64,000 nt of DNA from Kitasatospora humi (GCF_020907985.1 NZ_JAJJPA010000012.1:62001-126000), one strand, 5' to 3'. Shown: positions 17,862 to 27,502, counted from the stretch's first letter. Made by a program: numbers and translations. The notes: a model not told the origin generated them from the sequence alone.

Positions 17862-19340
17862 TCAGTACCGCCAGCGCGTGGCCGCAGCGAGCTCATCGGG
17901 GCTGTGGCGGGCGAAGAGCTCCAGCTCGGCCTGGCGCACCGCGCCGACCGCCTCGAAGAGCGGCTCCCCCATCGCGTCGCGCAGCAGGTCAGAGGCGCGG
18001 AACTCGGCCAGCGACCCGGCGAGTGTGCCGGGCAGCCGGGGGATCTCTCCCTCGGGCCGGTTGGCCGGGTCGTCGGGCACTTCGGCGGGGAGCTCGCAGC
18101 GGGCGTCGATCCCGGCCAGCCCGGCGGCCAGCACTCCGCCGACCAGGAGGTAGGGGTTGGCGGACAGGTCGAAGCACTTGAGCTCGGCGTTGGCGCCGGC
18201 CGCCCCCTCTCCCGGCGGACCGGGGATCAGGCGCAGCGCCGCCTCCCGGTTCTCCCGCCCCCAGCACTGGAACGCCCCGGCCCAGTGCTGGGGGACCAGC
18301 CGCAGATAGCTGGCGGGGCTGGGGGCACCGAGGGCGAGCAACGCCGGCAACTCGGCCAGCACGCCGCCGAGGAAGGACTCGGCCTCGCCGCTGAGCCCGT
18401 AGGGCCCGGGACCGCCCGACCCGAGGTTCCGGCCGTCACGCCAGAGGGAGACGTGCAGATGGCCGCCGTTGCCCACGCCGCCGGCCTCGACCGCGGGTGC
18501 GAAAGAGGTGCGCAGGCCGTGCCGGACGCCGACCGCGCGGACGGTCTGGCGGACCAGCACGCTGGTGTCGGCGGCACCGAGCAGGTCCTCCGGAGCGGTC
18601 GACACCTCGAACTGGCCGGTGCTGTACTCGGGATGGAGTTGCAGCACGGGCAGGCCCTGTTCGTCCAGGGCGTGCAGCAGGTCCCGCAGGTAGCCGGAGA
18701 GGTCGACCAGGCGGTTGAAGCCGTAGGCCGGGCCGTGGGACGGGTAGACCGGCGGCTCGCTGGGCGGGCCGGCCAGCGCGACCACCCATTCGACCTCGAT
18801 GCCGGCCCGCAGCTCCAGCCCGCGGGCGGCGGCCGCGGCGATCATGCGTCGGGCGAACCGGCGCTGGCAGCCGGGGTGTTCGGAGCCGTCCTGGTCGAAC
18901 CGGTCGGCGGGGGCCCAGGCCCAGCCGGGCTGGCCGGCCAGCTTGGTGAGCCGGGCGAGGTCGGGGATCAGCCGCAGATCGCCGACCGGACCGCCGCTGT
19001 GCCGACTGGTGGTGAAGCTGTCGTCGACCAGGACGGCGTCGAAGCAGGGGGAGGCACCGATCCCCCAGGCCGCCGCGTGCTCCAGGCGGCGCACCGGGAC
19101 GGTCTTCACCCGGGCCAGCCCCGCGTTGTCCACCCAGCTGATGATCACCCCCTCGACGCCCTCCGCGCCCAGCCGGGCGGCCGCGACGCGCGCCCGGGCG
19201 GCTCGGTCGGCCCGGGCGTCGGCAGCCGGCAACTGCTCCGCGATCGGCGCTCCGGCCGGCCGCCCGTCCGGCAGGCCGGTCGAGCCCGAACCGTGCCCCG
19301 AAGGGTCGGCGGGGCCCTGCTCAGCGGCGATGGTACTCAT
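17862..19340 (-). CDS. Glutamine synthetase-like gamma-glutamyl ligase
   Basis: 492 residues with the glutamine synthetase catalytic C-domain: GNGGHLHVSLW (ATP/metal-binding NGxGxHxH region), NAELKCFDLSANPYLLVGGVLAAGLAGI and VPQHWAGAFQCWGRENREAALR. An N-terminal GS beta-grasp precedes it. It diverges from housekeeping GlnA and GlnII and belongs with GS-like enzymes acting on amines other than ammonia. ATG 19340 is chosen because GGAGG lies nine bases upstream; the ATG at 19349 directly abuts that site. It forms a two-gene operon with the amidohydrolase downstream. Confidence 0.85.
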   Translation of the reverse strand: MSTIAAEQGPADPSGHGSGSTGLPDGRPAGAPIAEQLPAADARADRAARARVAAARLGAEGVEGVIISWVDNAGLARVKTVPVRRLEHAAAWGIGASPCFDAVLVDDSFTTSRHSGGPVGDLRLIPDLARLTKLAGQPGWAWAPADRFDQDGSEHPGCQRRFARRMIAAAAARGLELRAGIEVEWVVALAGPPSEPPVYPSHGPAYGFNRLVDLSGYLRDLLHALDEQGLPVLQLHPEYSTGQFEVSTAPEDLLGAADTSVLVRQTVRAVGVRHGLRTSFAPAVEAGGVGNGGHLHVSLWRDGRNLGSGGPGPYGLSGEAESFLGGVLAELPALLALGAPSPASYLRLVPQHWAGAFQCWGRENREAALRLIPGPPGEGAAGANAELKCFDLSANPYLLVGGVLAAGLAGIDARCELPAEVPDDPANRPEGEIPRLPGTLAGSLAEFRASDLLRDAMGEPLFEAVGAVRQAELELFARHSPDELAAATRWRY

Positions 19341-20023
19341 GCGATCCATCCTCCCGCGCGCCCCCCGGCGGAGGAATTACCCGGACGAGTGCATCGGCGA
19401 ACCGGAAACTGACGGCGGATCAGCCGACGGCGCCGCATCGCGCCCGGCCGGCGCCACCCCCTTCCTACTTCGGAGTAACTTCGCTACAGTGACCGGCACG
19501 CACCACCGCCGGGCTTCGGGAGCCGCACCGGCGGGTGTCGCGCCCCGCGCGCGACCGGGTGCCGTCGCACGGTCCGCCGGTGATCCACCGCGCCGGGCCG
19601 GCCGTCAACCGGGGCCGCGCGCCCCGAGTCACGCCACCTCGCGGTCCGGCCAGAGCGGACTGGCCGCCGTCGAGCGGCGTACCAACACCGAGCGCCGGGC
19701 ACCGAGCGCCGTCGCCACCCGCACCGCCTGGCGCGCCCCCATGCTCACCGGGCGCCCACCGCGCACGCACGCAAAGCGCACCAACGCCCACCGCGCACGC
19801 GCCAAGCGCACCAGCACTCGCGCGCCCCTGCGCACCAGCACCCGAGCACCCCCGCACCCCAGCACGCGCACCGTCGAGCGCCCCGCGCGCCGCCGGTGCC
19901 CCCGCGCGTCCCTCACGCGCCACCAACCGCCCGCCCCGCCCGGCCGCCGTCCCGGCCGCGTTCGCCGACCCCCTGATCACCCCGTGCTCAGGCCCTTCGG
20001 CCTCCCCGAAAGGACCAGCAACG
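19341..20023. other. Long gene-free leader rich in GCAC motifs
   Basis: About 680 bases between divergent genes. The stretch 19740-19900 is dominated by irregular GCGCACC/GCACC motifs, for example AAGCGCACCA at 19792 and again near 19803-19812. A less GC-rich patch with ACTTCGGAGTAACTTCGCTACAG near 19468-19490 could be a promoter for the rightward dehydrogenase gene, giving a 5' leader of over 500 bases. No ribosome binding site with a credible ORF was found. Confidence 0.5.
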
Positions 20024-21832
20024 ATGCAGGCTCCCGACAACCCCGCAAACCCCGAAGGCACCACCCCGTTCCCCACCGTCGCCGTGGTGGGCGTGGGCAC
20101 CATGGGTGCCGGAATCGCCGTCGCCGTGGCCCGCTCCGGGCGCCGGGTGATCGGCATCGAGGCCGACGGCGCGACCGCCGCCAAGGCCCTGGCCCGGATC
20201 GAGGAGGCCACCGCGCACGCCGTGGCCCGCGAGCGGCTGACCGCCGAGGAGCGCACCGCGCTGCTCGCCCGGATCACCGTCGGCGAGCAGCTGTCCGCCG
20301 CCGCAGAGGCCGACCTGGTGATCGAGGAGGTCCCCGAGCAACTGGAGCTCAAGCGCGAGCTGTTCGCCGAGCTGGACCGGATCTGCCCGCCCGACACCGT
20401 GCTGGCCACCGGCACCACCTCGCTCTCGGTGACCCGGATCGCCGCCGCCACCGGCCGCCCGGAGAAGGTGCTCGGCCTGCACTTCTTCAACCCGGTGCAC
20501 GCGATGAAGCTGGTCGAGGTGGTGCGCAGCGTCCTCACCGCGCCCCAAGTGGCCGATCAGGCCGCCGAGTTCGCTCGCCAGCTGGGCAAGGAGCCGGTGG
20601 CGGCGGGTGACCGGGCCGGTTTCGTGGTCAACGGGCTGCTCTTCGCCTACCTCAACCAGGCCGCCGCGATGTTCGAGTCCCGCTACGCGACCCGCGAGGA
20701 CATCGACGCGGCGATGCGGCTGGGCTGCGGCCTGCCGATGGGCCCGCTGGCGCTGCTCGACCTGATCGGCCTGGACACCGCCCGCACGGTGCTGGAGGCG
20801 ATGTACGAGCAGTCCAGGGATCGGCTGCACGCTCCGGCACCGATCCTCGGCCAGCTGGTCTCGGCGGGCCTGCTGGGCCGCAAGACCGGCCGGGGCTTCT
20901 ACACCTACGAGGCGCCCGGCTCGTCCCGGGTGTTGGCGGAGCCGGGCACCGGCGCGGCGGCCCGGGTGGCCGGGCGCACGGTGCACTCGGTCGGCGTCTG
21001 CGGTTCGGGGACCATGGCCACCGGCATCGCCGAGGTCTTCGCCAAGGCCGGCCACCCGGTCACCCTGGTCGCCCGCAGCCAGGAGAAGGCGGACCGGGCC
21101 AAGGCGCAGCTGGCCAAGTCGCTGGACCGCTCGGTGGCCAAGGGCCGGCTGACCGCGGAGCAGCGCGACGGCGCCCTCGGCCTGGTCACCGCCGGCGGTT
21201 CCCTCGCCGACCTGCACCAGGCGGACCTGGTGCTGGAGGCCGTGGCCGAGGACCTGGGCGTCAAGCGGGAGCTGTTCGCCACCCTCGACAAGATCGCCAA
21301 GCCGGGCGCGGTGCTGGCCACCACCACCTCCAGCCTGCCGGTGATCAGCTGCGCGACCGCGACCTCGCGGCCGCAGGACGTGATCGGGATGCACTTCTTC
21401 AATCCGGCCCCGGCGATGAAGCTGGTCGAGGTGGTCTCCACGGTGCTGACCGCCCCGGAGGTCACGTCGACCGTGCTGGAGCTGTGCGGCGGGATCCGCA
21501 AGCACCCGGTGGAGTGCGGCGACCGGGCCGGCTTCATCGTGAACGCGCTGCTCTTCCCGTACCTGAACGACGCGGTGCGGATGCTGGAGGAGCACTACGC
21601 GACGGTGGACGACATCGACACCGCGATGAAGCTCGGCTGCGGGTACCCGATGGGCCCGTTCGAGCTGCTGGACGTGGTCGGCCTGGACGTCTCGCTGACC
21701 ATCGAGCGGGTGCTGCACCAGGAGTTCCGGGAGCCGGGGCTGGCCGCCGCGCCGCTGCTGGAGCACCTGGTGGCGGCGGGCTGCCTGGGCCGCAAGACCG
21801 GTCGCGGATTCCGCGACCACGCCCGCCGATGA
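20024..21832 (+). CDS. Tandem-domain 3-hydroxyacyl-CoA dehydrogenase (3-hydroxybutyryl-CoA dehydrogenase)
   Basis: A 602-residue protein made of two complete copies of the short-chain 3-hydroxyacyl-CoA dehydrogenase. Each has a Rossmann NAD site (VAVVGVGTMGAGIAVAVA; VGVCGSGTMATGIAEVF), HFFNPVHAMKLVEVV or HFFNPAPAMKLVEVV with the catalytic His, and GFVVNGLLFAYLN or GFIVNALLFPYLN. It oxidises (S)-3-hydroxyacyl-CoA with NAD or the reverse. Upstream of ccr it would supply crotonyl-CoA precursor from acetoacetyl-CoA in the ethylmalonyl-CoA pathway. ATG 20024 has AAAGGA upstream. Both copies look catalytically intact. Confidence 0.88.
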   Translation: MQAPDNPANPEGTTPFPTVAVVGVGTMGAGIAVAVARSGRRVIGIEADGATAAKALARIEEATAHAVARERLTAEERTALLARITVGEQLSAAAEADLVIEEVPEQLELKRELFAELDRICPPDTVLATGTTSLSVTRIAAATGRPEKVLGLHFFNPVHAMKLVEVVRSVLTAPQVADQAAEFARQLGKEPVAAGDRAGFVVNGLLFAYLNQAAAMFESRYATREDIDAAMRLGCGLPMGPLALLDLIGLDTARTVLEAMYEQSRDRLHAPAPILGQLVSAGLLGRKTGRGFYTYEAPGSSRVLAEPGTGAAARVAGRTVHSVGVCGSGTMATGIAEVFAKAGHPVTLVARSQEKADRAKAQLAKSLDRSVAKGRLTAEQRDGALGLVTAGGSLADLHQADLVLEAVAEDLGVKRELFATLDKIAKPGAVLATTTSSLPVISCATATSRPQDVIGMHFFNPAPAMKLVEVVSTVLTAPEVTSTVLELCGGIRKHPVECGDRAGFIVNALLFPYLNDAVRMLEEHYATVDDIDTAMKLGCGYPMGPFELLDVVGLDVSLTIERVLHQEFREPGLAAAPLLEHLVAAGCLGRKTGRGFRDHARR

Positions 21833-21966
21833 CCGGCGGCGGCCCGGCGGGGGTGCCGGCGCCCCACCCCGAGGGCCCCCGTCCCTTCTGGACCGGCGGC
21901 GCAGGGGCCCGGCCGCTGCCCCGGACCGGCGCGGAGCGGGCCCGGGGGGCGTGTAGCGTTCCAGGC

Positions 21967-22839
21967 ATGGACCGGGAACAGTCATCCGCTGAGCAGGACC
22001 TCCGTACCGTCGACAACGGGCCCGGCAGCCGCCGGGCGGCGGCGCAACGGCAGCAGATGAGGCAGGACCTGGCCACCGCGGCGATGGAGCTGTTCGCCAC
22101 CCAGGGCTACGAGGAGACGACGGTCGATCAGATCGCCGCCGCGGCCGGGGTGGCCCGGCGGACCTTCTTCCGGTACTTCCGGTCGAAGGAGGAGGCGATC
22201 TTCCCGGACCACGACGACACCCTGGTGCGGGTGGCCGACCTGCTGGCCAGTGCCGAGCCGGAGGAGCACCCGCTGGACGTGGTCTGCCGCGGCATCAAGG
22301 AGGTGCTGCGGATGTACGCCTCCACGCCCGGGGTGTCGGTGGCCCGCTACCAGCTGATCCGCCAGGTGCCGGCGCTGCGGGAGCGGGAGATCGCGGTGGT
22401 GTCCCGCTACGAGCGGCTCTTCACCCGCTACCTGCTGGGCCGGTTCGACGCCTCGGACAGCATTCCGCCGGGCTGGCAGCACGGCGGTGACGACGACTCG
22501 ATGCTGGCCGAGGTCTCCGCGGCGGCCGTGGTCGCGGCCCACAACCACGTCCTGCGGCGCTGGCTGCGGGCCGGCGGGCACGGCGACGTGGAGGCGCAGC
22601 TCGACCACTCCTTCGAGGTGATCCGCGGCACCTTCTGGGCGACCCCACCGAGTGGTGTGCGGCGCCGCGGCACTGCTGTGACACCCAGTGCCAGTGGGAA
22701 TGGCACGCTGCCCGGCGGGCTCGGGGTTGCCAGCGCACTGAGTGCCACCCCTGGCGGTGAGGTACTCATCACAGTGGCCCGGACCGATGCCCCGCTGGAC
22801 GTCGTGCTGGACAGCATCAAGGCCGCACTCAGTCGATAG
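21967..22839 (+). CDS. TetR family transcriptional regulator of the ethylmalonyl-CoA genes
   Basis: 290 residues. The N-terminal TetR helix-turn-helix covers about residues 28-75 (LATAAMELFATQGYEETTVDQIAAAAGVARRTFFRYFRSKEEAIF). The ligand-binding helices follow, with a low-complexity tail rich in Gly/Ala/Thr. TetR regulators in this position, immediately before ccr in the same direction, are common in streptomycetes; repression of ccr-meaA-mcl-mch-mcd by a CoA thioester-responsive regulator is a reasonable inference. A terminator follows the gene and a candidate operator lies before ccr. The first ~25 residues before the HTH are unstructured. Confidence 0.88.
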   Translation: MDREQSSAEQDLRTVDNGPGSRRAAAQRQQMRQDLATAAMELFATQGYEETTVDQIAAAAGVARRTFFRYFRSKEEAIFPDHDDTLVRVADLLASAEPEEHPLDVVCRGIKEVLRMYASTPGVSVARYQLIRQVPALREREIAVVSRYERLFTRYLLGRFDASDSIPPGWQHGGDDDSMLAEVSAAAVVAAHNHVLRRWLRAGGHGDVEAQLDHSFEVIRGTFWATPPSGVRRRGTAVTPSASGNGTLPGGLGVASALSATPGGEVLITVARTDAPLDVVLDSIKAALSR

Positions 22840-22861
22840 TCGCAGCAAATACGCAGGTCAG

Positions 22862-22892
22862 AAGGCCCGTCACGGCAATCGTGGCGGGCCTT
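22862..22892 (+). terminator. Terminator after tetR
   Basis: AAGGCCCGTCACG-GCAAT-CGTGGCGGGCCTT: 13-base arms with one G-U pair, a 5-base loop, ending in TT, 23 bases past the tetR stop. Confidence 0.85.
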
Positions 22893-22965
22893 CCGGCGTC
22901 CTTGCGAACACCCGCAGCTGCAACGGGAATAGCCGGAAAATCATGGCACCGAGTGTCTTTACGAG

Positions 22966-22980
22966 TGGCACAGGGTGCCA
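22966..22980. promoter_or_regulatory. Candidate TetR operator upstream of ccr
   Basis: A perfect inverted repeat TGGCAC-AGG-GTGCCA about 200 bases upstream of ccr. Related half-sites (TGGCA and TGCCA) recur at 22953-22957, and TGCCA-N7-TGGCA lies inside the 3' end of tetR. The site is assigned by symmetry and position only. Confidence 0.45.
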
Positions 22981-23179
22981 GTAGCTTGTTACCCACCAGT
23001 CGCGGCGCCGCGGCTCCCCACCTCGGCGCGCCGTCGTCCGGCGTCCCCACACCCCGGGGACAACCAGCCAATCCACCCACGTTCCACCCGTGTCACAGAC
23101 CACTGCGTAGCCGGTGTCCGCTCCCGGCTCCCCCAGACGCCCTGTGCGCCCTCACACAGGTACGCCTTCGGAGGCAGCC

Positions 23180-24517
23180 ATGAAGGAAATCCTCGACGCG
23201 ATCCTCAGCGCCGACAGCACGTCCGCGGACTTCGCCGCGCTCAAGCTCCCGGAGTCCTACCGGGCCGTCACGCTCCACAAGGACGAGGAGCAGATGTTCG
23301 CCGGCCTGGACAGCCGCGACAAGGACCCGCGCGAGTCGCTCCACCTGGACGACGTCCCGCTGCCCGAACTCGGCCCCGGCGAGGCCCTGGTGGCCGTGAT
23401 GGCCAGCGCCGTCAACTACAACACCGTCTGGTCCTCGATCTTCGAGCCGGTCTCCACCTTCGGCTTCCTGGAGCGGTACGGCCGGCTCTCCCCGCTGACC
23501 AAGCGCCACGACCTCCCGTACCACGTCGTCGGCTCCGACCTGGCCGGCGTGGTGCTGCGCACCGGCGCCGGGGTCAACGCCTGGAAGCCGGGCGACGAGG
23601 TGGTCGCGCACTGCCTCTCCGTGGAGTTGGAGAGCCCCGACGGCCACAACGACACCATGATGGACCCGGAGCAGCGGATCTGGGGCTTCGAGACCAACTT
23701 CGGCGGGCTCGCCCAGCTGGCGCTGGTGAAGACCAACCAGCTGCTGCCCAAGCCGGCCCACCTCACCTGGGAGGAGGCCGCCTCCCCCGGCCTGGTCAAC
23801 TCCACCGCCTACCGCCAGCTGGTGTCCCGCAACGGCGCCGGCATGAAGCAGGGCGACAACGTGCTGATCTGGGGCGCCAGCGGCGGCCTCGGCTCCTACG
23901 CCACCCAGTACGCCCTGGCCGGCGGCGCCACCCCGATCTGCGTCGTCTCCAGCCCGCAGAAGGCCGACATCTGCCGCGCCATGGGCGCCGAGGCGATCAT
24001 CGACCGCAGCGCCGAGGGCTACAGGTTCTGGAAGGACGAGAACACCCAGGACCCGCGCGAGTGGAAGCGCCTGGGCGCCAAGATCCGCGAGTTCACCGGC
24101 GGCGAGGACGTGGACATCGTCTTCGAGCACCCGGGCCGGGAGACCTTCGGCGCCTCGGTCTACGTGACCCGCAAGGGCGGCACCATCGTCACCTGCGCCT
24201 CCACCTCCGGCTACATGCACCAGTACGACAACCGCTACCTGTGGATGTCGCTCAAGCGGATCGTCGGCTCGCACTTCGCCAACTACCGCGAGGCCTACGA
24301 GGCCAACCGCCTGATCGCCAAGGGCAAGATCCACCCGACGGTCTCCAAGGTCTACCCGCTGGAGCAGACCGGCCAGGCCGCCCTGGACGTGCACCACAAC
24401 AAGCACCAGGGCAAGGTCGGCGTGCTCTGCCTGGCCCCGCAGGAGGGCCTGGGCGTGCGCGACCACGAGCTGCGCGCCAAGCACCTCCCCGCCATCAATC
24501 GCTTCCGGGACATCTGA
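23180..24517 (+). CDS. ccr: Crotonyl-CoA carboxylase/reductase
   Basis: 445 residues, the normal length of Ccr. It reductively carboxylates crotonyl-CoA with NADPH and CO2 to (2S)-ethylmalonyl-CoA, the key step of the ethylmalonyl-CoA pathway and a source of polyketide extender units. It is a zinc-independent MDR-family enzyme. Seen: YRAVTLHKDEEQMFAGL near the start, AVNYNTVWSSIFEPVSTF, LPYHVVGSDLAGVVLRTG, the cofactor loop VLIWGASGGLGSYATQYALAGGA, and the C-terminal AKGKIHPTVSKVYPL. ATG 23180 has GGAGG eight bases upstream. Its stop overlaps the meaA start by one base. Confidence 0.97.
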   Translation: MKEILDAILSADSTSADFAALKLPESYRAVTLHKDEEQMFAGLDSRDKDPRESLHLDDVPLPELGPGEALVAVMASAVNYNTVWSSIFEPVSTFGFLERYGRLSPLTKRHDLPYHVVGSDLAGVVLRTGAGVNAWKPGDEVVAHCLSVELESPDGHNDTMMDPEQRIWGFETNFGGLAQLALVKTNQLLPKPAHLTWEEAASPGLVNSTAYRQLVSRNGAGMKQGDNVLIWGASGGLGSYATQYALAGGATPICVVSSPQKADICRAMGAEAIIDRSAEGYRFWKDENTQDPREWKRLGAKIREFTGGEDVDIVFEHPGRETFGASVYVTRKGGTIVTCASTSGYMHQYDNRYLWMSLKRIVGSHFANYREAYEANRLIAKGKIHPTVSKVYPLEQTGQAALDVHHNKHQGKVGVLCLAPQEGLGVRDHELRAKHLPAINRFRDI

Positions 24518-26541
24518 TGACGGACCGTCAGAAGAGGGACCGGCCCTGGCTGATGCGCACCTACGCCGGCCACTCCACGGCGGCGGACTCCAACGCGCTC
24601 TACCGGCGCAACCTGGCGAAGGGCCAGACCGGCCTCTCGGTCGCCTTCGACCTGCCCACCCAGACCGGCTACGACTCGGACCACGTGCTGGCCCGCGGCG
24701 AGGTCGGCCGGGTCGGCGTGCCGGTCGGCCACATCGGCGACATGCGGACCCTGTTCGACGGGATCCCGCTGGAGCAGACGAACACCTCGATGACCATCAA
24801 CGCCACCGCCATGTGGCTGCTGGCGCTCTACCAGGTGGTCGCCGAGGAGCAGGGCGCGGACATCGCCAAGCTGACCGGCACCACCCAGAACGACATCATC
24901 AAGGAGTACCTGTCGCGCGGGACGCACGTCTTCCCGCCCGGCCCCTCGGTGCGGCTGATCACCGACATGATCGCCTACACCGTGGCCAACATCCCCAAGT
25001 GGAACCCGATCAACATCTGCAGCTACCACCTGCAGGAGGCCGGGGCCACCCCGGTGCAGGAGATCGCCTTCGCGATGTGCACGGCGATCACCGTGCTGGA
25101 CGCGGTGCGCGACTCCGGCCAGGTGCCGGCCGAGCGGATGGGCGAGGTGGTCGGCCGGATCTCGTTCTTCGTGAACGCGGGCGTCCGGTTCGTCGAGGAG
25201 ATGTGCAAGATGCGGGCCTTCGCCCAGCTCTGGGAGAAGGTCACCCGGGAGCGCTACGGCATCGAGGACCCCAAGCAGCGGCGGTTCCGCTACGGCGTGC
25301 AGGTCAACTCGCTCGGCCTGACCGAGGCCCAGCCGGAGAACAACGTCCAGCGCATCGTCCTGGAGATGCTGGCCGTCACCCTCTCCAAGGACGCCCGTGC
25401 CCGTGCCGTCCAACTCCCGGCCTGGAACGAGGCGCTGGGGCTGCCCCGGCCCTGGGACCAGCAGTGGTCGCTGCGGATCCAGCAGGTGCTGGCCTACGAG
25501 TCGGACCTGCTGGAGTACGGCGACATCTTCAACGGCTCCGAGGTGATCGAGGCCAAGACCGCCGAGTTGCTGGCCGGCGCGGAGGCGGAGATCGCCAAGG
25601 TGCTGGAGCAGGGCGGGGTGGTCGCGGCGGTCGAGTCCGGCTACCTGAAGTCCGCACTGGTCGCCTCGCACGCCGAGCGGCGGGCCAGGATCGAGGCGGG
25701 CGAGGACAAGATCGTCGGAGTGAACTGCTTCGACACCACCGAGGAGAGCCCGCTCACCGCCGACCTGGACACCGCCATCATGGTGGTGGACCCGGCCAGC
25801 GAGCAGGCCGTCCTGGACAGCCTCAAGCTGTGGCGGGCGGAGCGCGACGAGGCGGCGGCGCAGCAGGCGCTGGTCGAGCTGAAGCGGGTCGCCGCCACCC
25901 GGAGCAACCTGATGGACGCCACCCTGGCCTGCGCCAGGGCCGGGGTGACCACCGGCGAGTGGTCCTTCGCGCTGCGCGAGGTGTTCGGCGAGTACCGGGC
26001 GCCCACCGGGGTCGGCGGCGCGCCGATCGCGGTGGCCGCCGAGCCGGGCGGCGAACTGGCCCGGGTGCGGGCCAAGGTCACGGCGACCGCCGCCGAGCTG
26101 GGCACCGCCAAGCTGCGGCTGCTGGTCGGCAAGCCGGGCCTGGACGGCCACTCCAACGGCGCCGAGCAGATCGCGGTGCGGGCCCGGGACGCCGGCTTCG
26201 AGGTGGTCTACCAGGGGATCCGGCTGACGCCGGAGCAGATCGTCTCGGCGGCCGTCGCCGAGGACGTGCACTGCGTGGGGCTGTCGATCCTCTCCGGCGC
26301 CCATCCCGAGCTGGTTCCGGACGTACTGCAGCGGCTGGAGCGGGCGGGGGTGGAGGATGTGCCAGTGATCGTCGGTGGCATCATCCCCGCTGCGGACGCC
26401 GAGGCCCTGCGGGCCGCCGGTGTCGCCGCGGTCTTCACCCCGAAGGACTTCGGCATCACCACCATCATCGGCCGGATCGTCGACGAGATCCGCACGGCCA
26501 ACCATCTCGGCCCTTACCAGGAAGAGACCCCCGCCCAATGA
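24517..26541 (+). CDS. meaA: B12-dependent ethylmalonyl-CoA mutase
   Basis: 674 residues. It converts ethylmalonyl-CoA to methylsuccinyl-CoA by a coenzyme-B12 radical rearrangement. The N-terminal mutase barrel includes GQTGLSVAFDLPTQTGYDSDH and MTINATAMWLLALYQ. The C-terminal cobalamin domain has the base-off motif D-x-H-x2-G at Asp543, His545 and Gly548 (GLDGHSNGAEQ), then VVYQGIRLTPEQIVSAA and GGIIPAADA. The single-chain architecture and the ccr-mcl-mch-mcd context favour ethylmalonyl- over methylmalonyl-CoA mutase. Its stop overlaps the mcl start (ATGA). A cobalamin locus lies 8 kb downstream, making the cofactor supply local. Confidence 0.94.
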   Translation: MTDRQKRDRPWLMRTYAGHSTAADSNALYRRNLAKGQTGLSVAFDLPTQTGYDSDHVLARGEVGRVGVPVGHIGDMRTLFDGIPLEQTNTSMTINATAMWLLALYQVVAEEQGADIAKLTGTTQNDIIKEYLSRGTHVFPPGPSVRLITDMIAYTVANIPKWNPINICSYHLQEAGATPVQEIAFAMCTAITVLDAVRDSGQVPAERMGEVVGRISFFVNAGVRFVEEMCKMRAFAQLWEKVTRERYGIEDPKQRRFRYGVQVNSLGLTEAQPENNVQRIVLEMLAVTLSKDARARAVQLPAWNEALGLPRPWDQQWSLRIQQVLAYESDLLEYGDIFNGSEVIEAKTAELLAGAEAEIAKVLEQGGVVAAVESGYLKSALVASHAERRARIEAGEDKIVGVNCFDTTEESPLTADLDTAIMVVDPASEQAVLDSLKLWRAERDEAAAQQALVELKRVAATRSNLMDATLACARAGVTTGEWSFALREVFGEYRAPTGVGGAPIAVAAEPGGELARVRAKVTATAAELGTAKLRLLVGKPGLDGHSNGAEQIAVRARDAGFEVVYQGIRLTPEQIVSAAVAEDVHCVGLSILSGAHPELVPDVLQRLERAGVEDVPVIVGGIIPAADAEALRAAGVAAVFTPKDFGITTIIGRIVDEIRTANHLGPYQEETPAQ

Positions 26542-27500
26542 GCAATGTGAACCGCCTCCGCCCCCGCCGCTCCTGCCTGGCGGTGCCGGGCAGCAACCCG
26601 CGCTTCCTCGAGAAGGCCCAGGGCCTGCCCGCCGACCAGGTCTTCCTGGACCTGGAGGACGCGTGCGCCCCCGCGGTCAAGGAGAGCGCCCGGCTCAACA
26701 TCGTCGACGCGCTGAACAACGGCGACTGGGGCGGCAAGACCAAGGTGGTCCGGGTCAACGACTGGACCACCCACTGGACCTACCGCGACGTGATCACCGT
26801 GGTGGAGGGCGCGGGCCCGAACCTGGACTGCATCATGCTGCCCAAGGTGCAGGACGCCGAGCAGGTCAAGGCGCTGGACCTGCTGCTCACCCAGATCGAG
26901 AAGACCATGGGCTTCGAGGTCGGCCGGATCGGCATCGAGGCGCAGATCGAGAACGCCAAGGGCCTGATCAACGTCGACGCGATCGCCACCGCCTCGCAGC
27001 GCGTGGAGACCATCATCTTCGGCCCGGCCGACTTCATGGCCTCGATCAACATGAAGTCGCTGGTGGTCGGCGAGCAGCCGCCCGGCTACCACGCCGACGC
27101 CTACCACTACATCCTGATGCGGATCCTGATGGCGGCCCGCGCCAACGACCTGCAGGCGATCGACGGCCCCTACCTGCAGATCCGCAACCAGGAGGGCTAC
27201 CGCGAGGTGGCGGGCCGCTCGGCCGCGCTCGGCTTCGACGGCAAGTGGGTGCTGCACCCGGACCAGGTCGCCGCGGCCAACGAGATCTACTCGCCCTCCC
27301 AGGAGGACTACGACCACGCCGAGCTGATCCTGGACGCCTACGACTGGTGCACCTCGGAGGCGGGCGGCTTCAAGGGGTCGGCGATGCTCGGCGACGAGAT
27401 GATCGACGAGGCCAGCCGGAAGATGGCGCTGGTGATCTCCGGCAAGGGCCGGGCCGCCGGCATGCAGCGCACCTCCAAGTTCGAAGCACCGGAGGCCTGA
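26538..27500 (+). CDS. mcl: L-malyl-CoA/beta-methylmalyl-CoA lyase (HpcH/HpaI family)
   Basis: 320 residues of the CitE/HpcH TIM-barrel lyase family. Seen: RRSCLAVPGSNPRFLEKAQG at the start, QVFLDLEDACAP (metal-binding Glu/Asp), VVRVNDW (substrate Arg), IMLPKVQDAEQV, IGIEAQIENAKGLINVDAIA, and IIFGPADFMASI with the second metal Asp. In this pathway it cleaves (2R,3S)-beta-methylmalyl-CoA to glyoxylate and propionyl-CoA, and may also act on malyl-CoA. It starts at ATG 26538 with a four-base overlap with meaA, so it is translationally coupled. Confidence 0.93.
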   Translation: MSNVNRLRPRRSCLAVPGSNPRFLEKAQGLPADQVFLDLEDACAPAVKESARLNIVDALNNGDWGGKTKVVRVNDWTTHWTYRDVITVVEGAGPNLDCIMLPKVQDAEQVKALDLLLTQIEKTMGFEVGRIGIEAQIENAKGLINVDAIATASQRVETIIFGPADFMASINMKSLVVGEQPPGYHADAYHYILMRILMAARANDLQAIDGPYLQIRNQEGYREVAGRSAALGFDGKWVLHPDQVAAANEIYSPSQEDYDHAELILDAYDWCTSEAGGFKGSAMLGDEMIDEASRKMALVISGKGRAAGMQRTSKFEAPEA

Positions 27501-27502
27501 TC

